Part shown: positions 52,648-60,409 of the stretch, one piece after another
Layout: every line of letters begins with the position of its first letter
Numbering within the stretch: the first letter of the stretch is position 1
Assembly: GCA_900540175.1 (NCBI GenBank)
Contig: UQFG01000002.1
Span: forward strand, 62,001-126,000
DNA: 64,000 nt
Source of the DNA: an uncultured Mollicutes bacterium
Lineage (GTDB): Bacteria; Bacillota_I; Bacilli_A; Acholeplasmatales; Anaeroplasmataceae
Reading direction: 5' to 3'
Translations under genes and position numbers: made by a program
Notes under the pieces: model-generated
What the model saw: only the letters and a program-made list of their open reading frames with translations
Databases searched by the model: none
Told to the model about the DNA's origin: nothing

Positions 52648-53835
52648 ATGAAAAAAATAATAAAAAGAATAATCGTCCTAACGCTGGCAGTTTTATTGAT
52701 TGTCATCGTTGCCGGCGGAATAACGGTTTATTCCGTATGGTTTAACGAGATCAATACGGCTTTTTCGTTTAAGAAAATCCGCAATCGCGATGATTCCCAT
52801 CAAGATGGGGCTGTTTATGAAATGGATGTCAAAGGCAGTTATTACTTTGAAGATTTCTTAAAAGAAGGGGCTACTTCCGACAGTGAATTGATCGCGTTTA
52901 TCACGGAAAAAATCACAAAAGGATTGATTCCGATGAATATCACGGAAACCGATATTTCCTGCTCCGCTTTTACAGCCAAACTGCCAAACGGCGACCGTAT
53001 TTTCGGTCGTAATTACGATATGGAACAAACCAATACATGTATTGTCAAAACCAATCCGTCCCATGGTTACGCATCGGTTTCCACCGTTGATTTAAGATAT
53101 CTGGGATTGGATACGAAAAAAGACGTAACCGGTTTGGTTAATCGGATTACCGCGTTGGCCGCACCTTATGTTCCGCTAGATGGAATCAATGAAAAAGGTG
53201 TTGCCTGTGCTATTTTCATGTCTTATCAAGGAGAAGACGACAAATCCTATTCCACCAATCAAACGACCGATCTTCCGGATATTACTTCAACGACGATGCT
53301 TCGTATGATTTTAGATTATGCCGATAGTGTGGAAAAGGCAGTGGAATTGGTGCAAAAGTATGATTTGCATGATTCGGCAAACTCCAGTTTCCATTATATG
53401 GTTGCCGACAGTACCGGTAAAAGTGCCATTTTAGAATGGGTTTACGGAACGGATGCCACCGACAATGACGGAACAAAAAGAAAATTAACGGTTACGTATC
53501 AAGATTCGGATTCCGAAGTAGGCGAATTGGAAGCGGCGGCTACGGATTATCAGTGGGTCACCAATTTTATTGTGGCACCGGGCTATTATCAGAGCGATGA
53601 TGAAAAAGCCGGGTTGAATCGCTATCAAATCATCGGGGAAACATTATCGAAAACAAACGGGCTTATGCAAGAGGAAAAAGACGCTTTTGAACTGTTGAAA
53701 AACGTCGGTCAACGCCATTTAAACAGCGGTTTGACCATTCACAGTATTGTATTTAACTTAACTCAAAGAAGTTATCATATGGTAACCAACGAACATTTTG
53801 ATGATGAAACGGCTTATTTCAAGTATACCGTATAA
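52648..53835 (+). CDS. Membrane-anchored Ntn hydrolase of the choloylglycine hydrolase superfamily
   Basis: A 395-residue protein with an N-terminal membrane segment (residues 8-31) and a large outside domain. Cys105 in TDISCSAFTAKLPNGDRIFGRNYDM-type context (the text continues to residue 125), Asn122 and Asp124 match the linear-amide C-N hydrolase family, which includes bile salt hydrolases, penicillin V acylases and acid ceramidase-like enzymes. Members are activated by cleavage just before the cysteine, which would free the mature enzyme from its anchor. Later conserved parts are GINEKGVACAIF and ILEWVYG. The substrate may be a bile salt, acyl-homoserine lactone or other amide. It is divergent from tetR. 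Confidence 0.8.
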   Translation: MKKIIKRIIVLTLAVLLIVIVAGGITVYSVWFNEINTAFSFKKIRNRDDSHQDGAVYEMDVKGSYYFEDFLKEGATSDSELIAFITEKITKGLIPMNITETDISCSAFTAKLPNGDRIFGRNYDMEQTNTCIVKTNPSHGYASVSTVDLRYLGLDTKKDVTGLVNRITALAAPYVPLDGINEKGVACAIFMSYQGEDDKSYSTNQTTDLPDITSTTMLRMILDYADSVEKAVELVQKYDLHDSANSSFHYMVADSTGKSAILEWVYGTDATDNDGTKRKLTVTYQDSDSEVGELEAAATDYQWVTNFIVAPGYYQSDDEKAGLNRYQIIGETLSKTNGLMQEEKDAFELLKNVGQRHLNSGLTIHSIVFNLTQRSYHMVTNEHFDDETAYFKYTV

Positions 53836-53852
53836 CCAAATAATTTAAAAAT

Positions 53853-53912
53853 AAAAAGGCATCTCTCTTTTTTGATTTAGAAAGAAAACGAAAAAGACGA
53901 TATGCCTTTTTT
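53853..53912 (+). terminator. Long-loop terminator after the Ntn hydrolase gene
   Basis: AAAAAGGCAT (53853-53862) pairs with ATGCCTTTTT (53902-53911), enclosing a longer, partly paired loop, with T residues after it. Confidence 0.55.
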
Positions 53913-54063
53913 ATTAGGAATACCTAAAAATCAAACGAGATCGCAGGTTCAAATCCCACTAATAGTTACAAGAAAAACAAAAAAATCAATAGCAAGAAAC
54001 ATTTGAATGTCGGTAAAAAAATAGCGTTGCTTTAAACTAGTTTAAGATTCTTATAAATTATAC
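53913..54063. other. Junction region with tRNA T-arm-like relic and palindrome
   Basis: Positions 53944-53957 read AGGTTCAAATCCCA, like the T-loop of a tRNA, but the T-stem does not close and no other arm is found, so this is at most a 3' remnant, possibly an old attachment site. Farther on, TTAAACTAGTTTAA (54032-54045) is a perfect 14-bp palindrome. The accessory island begins here. Confidence 0.4.
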
Positions 54064-54091
54064 TTGAAAGTATTATAATTTAAAGTATAAT
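54064..54091 (+). promoter_or_regulatory. Promoter of the ATPase gene
   Basis: TTGAAA (54064-54069) and TATAAT (54086-54091) are 16 bases apart. It lies within a 9-bp inverted repeat, ATTATACTT and AAGTATAAT, that could be an operator. Confidence 0.6.
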
Positions 54092-54124
54092 AATATTAGA
54101 TAAAGAGTCTTTCGGAGGTACGAA

Positions 54125-55522
54125 ATGCGAAAATTTGTTAACCGTGAAAAAGAGTTAGATGCGTTAGAAAAACAATATCTTTCAAACGAATCGTCCCTCG
54201 TCATTGTCTATGGCAGGCGGCGTGTCGGAAAAACGGCGCTTATTACAGAGTTTTTGAAAAGTCATTCAGATTCCCTGTATTTTCTTGCGACCGAAGAATC
54301 CGAAATGCAGAATTTAAATTACTTCAAAACGCAGGTTGCAGAGTTTACGGGCAACGAACTTTTAAAGTCCGCTGTTGTTGACTGGTTTACCGTATTTAAA
54401 ACGCTGGTCGAATATAAGACGGAAACGAAAAAAATAATCGTGATAGACGAGTTCCAATATATCGGGCAGTCCAATTCGGCATTTCCGTCCGTTATGCAAA
54501 AGGTATGGGATACGCTGCTTAAAGACGCGAATGTTATGCTGATTTTGTGTGGCTCTCTCGTATCGCTCATGAAATCGCAGACGCTCGATTACAGTTCTCC
54601 TCTTTATGGCAGGCGCACGGCGCAAATCAAACTCAAACAAATACCGTTCAGCCATTATCATGAATTTTTTGAAGGACGGGAAAACAACGAACTGCTCCCG
54701 TTCTATGCGGTGACGGGCGGCGTTCCGAAGTATATCGAAACTTTCTGTAATTATACGGACATTTTAGAGGCAATCGAAGAAAACGTACTCAATTCACAGA
54801 GCTTTCTATATGAAGAACCGTACTTCCTCTTGCAAAAAGAGGTAAGCGAAATCGGCAGCTATTTTTCACTCATTAAGGCGATTGCCATGGGTAACCGCAA
54901 ACTTTCTGATATAGCAACAAATCTTGGTTTGAAGCAGACGGGGCTTACAAAGTATTTGAAAGTTTTGATGGACTTGGATCTTGTTGAACGCGAAGTTCCC
55001 GTAACGGAGACGGCTCCCGAAAAGAGCAAAAGCGGGCTTTATCGCATAGTCGATAACTTTATTGCTTTTTGGTTTAAGTATGTCTATCCCTATCGCGCCT
55101 ATCTTGAAAAGGGTGAAACCGCTTTTGTTCTGTCGCAGATCAAAAAAGGCTTTGCGCAGAACTATGCGTCATTTGTCTATGAGGACGTCTGCCGTGAAAA
55201 AATGTGGGAACTTTCAGCCACTGATACTTGGAATTTCCACTTGAATAAAGTCGGCAGGTATTGGGGTTCCAAAGCGGGTGAAATCGACATCGTCGGCATT
55301 GATACCGCGAACGGAAATCTCGTGCTTGGCGAATGCAAATACACTACCTCGCCCAAAGGGTTATCCGTCTTGCACGCTTTGCAGGAAAAGTCTGAAGCCA
55401 TGCTTAAACTTACACAAACGAAAAATGTACAGTATATTCTTTTCAGTACGGCAGGCTTTACGCAGGGTTTAATCGACGAGGCGAATAATAACTCAAATAT
55501 TAAGTTAATGGAAAGTCTTTGA
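54125..55522 (+). CDS. Archaeal-type P-loop ATPase with DUF234 nuclease-like tail
   Basis: A 465-residue protein. The N-terminal ATPase has Walker A VYGRRRVGKTALI near residue 30 and Walker B IIVIDEFQYI; a winged-helix-like middle part reads LSDIATNLGLKQTGLTKYLKVL. The C-terminal DUF234 region has GEIDIVGIDTANGNLVLGECKY, which looks like the E/D-x-K core of a PD-(D/E)XK nuclease. Such proteins are common in mobile regions of archaea and anaerobes; their task is not known, although a defence or DNA-handling role is possible. CGGAGG precedes the ATG. It starts the accessory island. Confidence 0.82.
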   Translation: MRKFVNREKELDALEKQYLSNESSLVIVYGRRRVGKTALITEFLKSHSDSLYFLATEESEMQNLNYFKTQVAEFTGNELLKSAVVDWFTVFKTLVEYKTETKKIIVIDEFQYIGQSNSAFPSVMQKVWDTLLKDANVMLILCGSLVSLMKSQTLDYSSPLYGRRTAQIKLKQIPFSHYHEFFEGRENNELLPFYAVTGGVPKYIETFCNYTDILEAIEENVLNSQSFLYEEPYFLLQKEVSEIGSYFSLIKAIAMGNRKLSDIATNLGLKQTGLTKYLKVLMDLDLVEREVPVTETAPEKSKSGLYRIVDNFIAFWFKYVYPYRAYLEKGETAFVLSQIKKGFAQNYASFVYEDVCREKMWELSATDTWNFHLNKVGRYWGSKAGEIDIVGIDTANGNLVLGECKYTTSPKGLSVLHALQEKSEAMLKLTQTKNVQYILFSTAGFTQGLIDEANNNSNIKLMESL

Positions 55523-55591
55523 GAATAACAAGGTTTATAGGTTAAAATATGCCAAAATACAAAAGCAAGAAAAATCAATGGAAGCGGCACT

Positions 55592-56088
55592 TTGGGCAAA
55601 AAAGCAATCAGTACTTTTTTAGAAGACCAGTATAAGGATGAAAAATTTGATTATATCATGGCAAATTTGCCGTTTAATCAAAAGGCTCGGCGCGGCGAAA
55701 AAGAACTTTTGGGTGACGGCGCTGGGACGGTTACGAAGTGCCGCTCACAAGCGATGCAAACTACGGCAAGATTCTTCACATTTTATCACCTGTCGCAAAA
55801 CGATACAGCGGGATTTTTGCTTGCAAACGGTGCGCTTTCCGTCGACGGAACGGACTTGCCATAAGGAAAAAACTCATTGAAAACAACTTGATAGAGGCAA
55901 TTATCATTCTGCTGGGAAATCCTTTCTATACTACCGATATTTCCGTAGCGCTTTGGATTATCAATAAAAATAAAAATGCGCGCATTGCAGTGCAGGCAGA
56001 ACTTACTGATCTTTTAAAGCAGAAAGAAAAATCGAAACAGGACTTGCTTGCTGTATTCAATGAACTTGGCTATAAAATTAAACTATAA
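55592..56088 (+). pseudogene. hsdM: hsdM remnant (type I DNA methyltransferase), frameshifted and 5' truncated
   Basis: Only the catalytic and C-terminal part of HsdM can be read, and it jumps between frames. FDYIMANLPFNQKAR (normally NPPF in motif IV) is in one frame, TSDANYGKILHILS in a second, NDTAGFLLANGALSVDG back in the first, then IRKKLIENNLIEAI and FYTTDISVALWIINKNKNAR to the typical ending LLAVFNELGYKIKL in the second. The N-terminal half is absent. At least three frame changes and the NPPF to NLPF change make the enzyme inactive. Confidence 0.85.
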
Positions 56089-57037
56089 GAGGCTTGGTGA
56101 TTATATTTTGGAGGTTGATGTTCGCAATAGGGAGGCAAAGATTACACAACTTTTAGGAGTAAGTATAGATAAAAATTTATTAAATCTATTGCTAATACTG
56201 TTGGGACAGATATGCCAGATATGCCAGATTTCATTCTTATGGCAGCGCAAAAGAATTTTTGATTGGGAAGAAATGTGCAACTTTCTGTTTCGCCGATAGA
56301 GGAGCAACAAAAAATAGTTGATACTTATTAAAAAATTGAAGATAGAACTACTCTTAAAAGAAAGATAAATGATAATTTAGAGTCGCAAGTCCAAAATATA
56401 TTCGATGAACGCTTCGGGGGATATTACACTAAAAATGTCTTATTTGATGGGGGAGGGAAAGAAATAAAGTTAGAAAATATTTGTTCTATTAAAGTTGAGA
56501 AGCGGTTGCCTGCTGATTGCGAATTGACTGAAACACCTACAATTCATCCTTATATTAGAGTGCGTGATGTTGGGTTAAATAGGATATATTTGCTTTAACA
56601 TTCAATTCCAATATATAGACGATAATACGTATAATCAAATATCGCGTTATATCGTCTATACTGATGATATTGTTATATTAATCGTTGGAACTATTGGACT
56701 TTTAAGAAAGATGTATGTTTGGCTTGATGGCATGAACCTAACAGAGAACTATGTTAGGGTTACTGATATACATATTGTTACGTCCGAGTTTATATATTAT
56801 ACTTTTGTTTATAAGAAGCAAATGAAGGAAATAGACGTATTAACTGTGGGTGCGGTTCAAACCAAGTTGACAATATACAATATTCAATAAATACCTATCA
56901 TACTACCGTTCCAAAATGAACTTGCTTTGTTTCAGACAATCATTTTTACGATTAATCAGCAAATTGAGAGAAACATGATTGAAATTGAAAGGCTTGAAGA
57001 ATTAAAATTTGCTACATTAACAATATTAAGCCACTAA
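56048..57037 (+). pseudogene. hsdS: hsdS remnant (type I specificity subunit), several frameshifts and stops
   Basis: The start reads NYKRLGDYILEVDVRNREAK and LLGVSIDKN, typical of HsdS, then shifts to another frame for FIKSIANTVGTDMPD. The central conserved part shows LSVSPIEEQQKIVDTY followed by a stop and a helix, and the second target-recognition domain is broken by many stops. The end, VGAVQTKLTIYNIQ and IERLEELKFATLT, fits the C-terminal repeat and coiled coil. No continuous specificity protein can be made. Confidence 0.8.
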
Positions 57038-57079
57038 ATTATTAATTATAATACACTGGTGGGACACTGGGGGCAACAT

Positions 57080-57940
57080 ATGGAAATTGTTGATATTCTC
57101 CAAATAATTTTAGGTATACTATCGTTAATTTCGACGATAGCGGTATCTTTTGCGATATATTGGCTGCAATTACGCCATGAAAAAGAAATGGAGCGTTTAA
57201 CAAAAGAAAATGCGGAGAAAGTGTTAAAAGAGGAAGCAGACAGATTTTTAATTGATAATGAATCTGAAAGAGATTATTTACCTTTATGTGTATTTGTTTC
57301 TAATCTGCATCGACATGAGAAACATACAAGGAATATCTATACGAATTTTTGTAGGTGCAATAAAGATTTACAAAATAAAATACTTGAGGTGGCAGAGTTT
57401 AAGTGCAGGATAATTGAGGGTGTAGAGTGGGTAGATAATGCAATAGATAACTTGAAAGAGGACATAAATAAATACAAATTAGGCAGAGATTATTTGTATG
57501 ATGGCGCAAAATACTTTCACAGAGGGTTTGAACGTTATCGGGAATTAAAATGGGATTATACCGACAAGCAACTGTTTGAGTCTATAGTTGAGGATATAAA
57601 GCTGTTGGCATTTAAAGGGACAAGTCGGATTTCGATAAGCAAATATGTGGACGACTATTTTTGTTGCATAGATAAATGTGATTTTGGAAGAGAAAAGTTA
57701 AATCAATTGCCACCAATAGATTATTTGTGGAAATCACAAAATTTAGAAATGGCTGAAGAATCGGAAGTTTGTGGTTGGATGATGGAAATTATAGATGCTA
57801 TAACCACAATTATTCACAACAAAACAATTGAAAGAGAAGGCGATTTATTCTATGAAGATTTAACGGACAGACGAATAGAAACTTTTGAAGATAAATATTT
57901 TGAAACGGTAAGAACATTATATTATACTTACTGTATATAG
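57080..57940 (+). CDS. Membrane-anchored uncharacterised protein within the hsd locus
   Basis: An intact 286-residue gene between broken hsdS and the DUF3644 gene. ATG 57080 has GGGGG six bases upstream; an earlier in-frame GTG has none. A single hydrophobic helix (about residues 7-29) is followed by a coiled coil (LRHEKEMERLTKENAEKVLK) and a soluble domain rich in Tyr, Cys and acidic residues, probably in the cytoplasm. I recognise no family. Very low GC marks it as part of the transferred island. Its position suggests a defence-related partner of the next gene. Confidence 0.65.
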   Translation: MEIVDILQIILGILSLISTIAVSFAIYWLQLRHEKEMERLTKENAEKVLKEEADRFLIDNESERDYLPLCVFVSNLHRHEKHTRNIYTNFCRCNKDLQNKILEVAEFKCRIIEGVEWVDNAIDNLKEDINKYKLGRDYLYDGAKYFHRGFERYRELKWDYTDKQLFESIVEDIKLLAFKGTSRISISKYVDDYFCCIDKCDFGREKLNQLPPIDYLWKSQNLEMAEESEVCGWMMEIIDAITTIIHNKTIEREGDLFYEDLTDRRIETFEDKYFETVRTLYYTYCI

Positions 57941-57979
57941 AAATCCGTATATAGAATTTTTAATTAGGGGAGGATAAAA

Positions 57980-58981
57980 ATGGGCAGTAAAAGAGAACGA
58001 AAATATAAATCGAAGAAGGATGCATTGATTAAAAAATCAAGGGAAGCCATGCTTGCCGCTGTTCAGATTTATAATAATCCATTGATTAAATTTAAATCGG
58101 AGTCTTTTTTAACATTGGCAGTTATTGCCTGGACGTATTTGATGCATGCTTATTACGAACAAATGGGGATAGAATATCGATATTATAAGTTAAAGGGTTC
58201 ACGCAAGCAATATGTAAAAACAGATTACGGTGCAATAAAGGAGTGGGAATTGAGCAAATGTGTTAAAGCTGAGGAATCTCCATTGAATATTGCAATAAAA
58301 ACTAATCTGAATTTTATAATTGGTCTTAGGAATGAAGTGGAACACCAAATGACCAATATATTAGATCAGGCTGTAAGTGCAAAACTTCAAGCGTGTGCAT
58401 TAAATTTTAATCATTGTTTAACGGAATGGTTTGGAAAGCAAAACGGTATAGAAAACGAATTAGTCCTGTCAATACAGTTTTCTGGTATTGATCCTGTTAA
58501 ACAAAAGGAATTGTCGAAAATGAAGGGCCTAGCTGATAATGTTTATAATTATATTTCGCAATTTGAAACTGAGTTAACAGAAGAAATTTTACAAAATAAA
58601 GAGTATTCATATAAAATTATGTATATTCCTATTAGCGTAAATCATAGAGGACAGGCAGATTCTGTTGTTGAATTTGTTAAAGCAACTCCTGAGATGGAAG
58701 AACAAGTAAAAAATATTGTAATGATTAAGGAGAGCGAAAAAAAGAAATATTTACCAAAGCAAATTGTTAAGATTATGAAAGAAGAGGGGTATATAAAGTT
58801 CTCCATTACAATACATACAAATCTTTGGCAGAACAATGGGAATTCATTAAAAATACCGATGTACGGTAGTTTGGTCGCTGGAAAACAATGGTATTGGTAT
58901 GAAACTTGGGTAAATTATGTAAGAGAATATTGTAAAGCAAATACGGAAACTCTTTGTGATGGTAAATTCAGGGAGAAATAA
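57980..58981 (+). CDS. DUF3644 protein with HEPN-type RNase motif
   Basis: A 333-residue protein of the DUF3644 type, often carried inside restriction loci. It opens with a basic stretch, then KKSREAMLAAVQIYNNPLIKFK and a helical core with LRNEVEHQ: Arg117 and His122 match the R-N-x3-H motif of HEPN ribonucleases, which act as toxins or abortive-infection effectors. The C-terminal half, with SITIHTNLWQNNGNS, is of unknown role. AGGGGAGG precedes the ATG. It stays open while the surrounding hsd genes have decayed. DUF3644 is a family call by eye; RNase activity is inferred. Confidence 0.75.
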   Translation: MGSKRERKYKSKKDALIKKSREAMLAAVQIYNNPLIKFKSESFLTLAVIAWTYLMHAYYEQMGIEYRYYKLKGSRKQYVKTDYGAIKEWELSKCVKAEESPLNIAIKTNLNFIIGLRNEVEHQMTNILDQAVSAKLQACALNFNHCLTEWFGKQNGIENELVLSIQFSGIDPVKQKELSKMKGLADNVYNYISQFETELTEEILQNKEYSYKIMYIPISVNHRGQADSVVEFVKATPEMEEQVKNIVMIKESEKKKYLPKQIVKIMKEEGYIKFSITIHTNLWQNNGNSLKIPMYGSLVAGKQWYWYETWVNYVREYCKANTETLCDGKFREK

Positions 58982-58983
58982 TC

Positions 58984-60405
58984 ATGAACAAACCTTAACT
59001 TGAATTGTCTGTGGTTGAATTATTTCAGCAAGAGCGATATGAGTACATATGCGACGAAAGATTAATGTGTCAAATGACGGACGTGCTTTTATAGGACGAT
59101 TTAAAGGCATATCTTTTGTCGCACTATTCTGCCGACGGAATGACGGCGAGGCGGAAAGCATTATTTTGTCATTAGTTCACTCTTCTCATAATCCGCTGTA
59201 TGAATCTAACTACGAAATGCTCCATAAAATTACAGAGGGTTTTATTTTCCGCCGTGAGGACAAGACCAAAAAAGATTTGTTCAGTAGCCTGATAGATTTT
59301 GAAAATATACAAAGCAACATCTTTAAAATCATCAATCAGTTTGCAGTGCAAGGAGTGGAGTGCCTGATCATTTCCGATGCCATCGTATCAATGTTTTGTT
59401 GCGACAAAACTTTTTGAAAATATTAAATTTCATATAAAGTCCGAAGAAAACGACAAAGGTGGCGGAGCAACGGAATGCGGAAAGAGTTTTACCATTCTCT
59501 TTTTAACACGAACGCTCATACGGAGCAAATTTTTTAAAAGTCCTACTATCGTTTTAATTATGAACAGAAACGATCTTGATACGCAACTTTTTGGCAACTT
59601 TGTGTAATGCAAAAAGTTTAGCGGCGACAATACGGTGGAAAGTATTTAATTGCGCGAAAAATTGCATGGTAGAGGGGCGGCATGGATTTAACGACTATAC
59701 AAAAATTTACAGAGGACACCAAACTGCTTTCTAACCGAACAAATATAATCTGTATTTCGGGCGAGGCACACCGTTCGCAGATCAATTTGGAACAAAAGGT
59801 TCGCGTGATCGAAAAGGGTGTGAAAAAGCATTATGGTTTTGCCAAAAACTTGCATGATTCTCTACCAATGCAACTTATGTCGGCTTTACAGGTATGCTGA
59901 TAGACGCTACAATCGATGCGTTCGGTTCTGTCGTTTCTAAATATACCATGACGGAGTCGGTAAAAGACGGAATAATTGTCAATTTCGTTATGACTTGTTC
60001 CAAAGACGATAAAAAAGGATTTTAGGATTTGCTTGGCAATGATGACTACAAAAAGGAACTGGACAAGCAATTTAAAAAGGCTAAATCCAACTTTAAAATT
60101 ACTATCGTAGTAGATATATTGTTAATGGGGGTCTCGACGTGTTGGAACTCGAGATGATGTATATAGATAAGCCCGTTCAACAGCAAACACTTATACAGAC
60201 CTTCTCCAGAGTCAACCATATATGCAAAGGTAAGGATAAAGGACTTATTGTAGATTATATTGGCATTAAAAACAGCATGAATAAGGCAGTCCGCATTTAT
60301 ACGGATTACAAGGAAAACGACTTGGATAAAATTGGCAAGCCCGCTGTAATCGTGCGGGATACGTTGGGAATTTGGGACGGTGTTTTTAAGACATTCAAAA
60401 AGTAA
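58984..60405 (+). pseudogene. hsdR: hsdR remnant (type I restriction ATPase), many frameshifts and deletions
   Basis: Pieces of HsdR appear in order but in changing frames. From ATG 58984 come VVELFQQERYEYICDE and later LIDFENIQSNIFKIINQF; the Walker A region is GGGATECGKSFTILFLTRTL with LIRSKFFKSPTIVLI; then TTIQKFTEDTKLLSN, SGEAHRSQINL (DEAH changed to GEAH), MTESVKDG, DYKKELDKQFKKAKSNFKI and IDKPVQQQTLIQTFSRVN. Internal stops, a large middle deletion and a short C-terminus rule out function. The start overlaps the usual spacing after the DUF3644 gene. Confidence 0.88.
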
Positions 60406-60409
60406 GATA

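Noticed and set aside
59430-59630. Minus-strand frame within the hsdR remnant
   Set aside because: It is the shadow of the plus-strand HsdR Walker A region.
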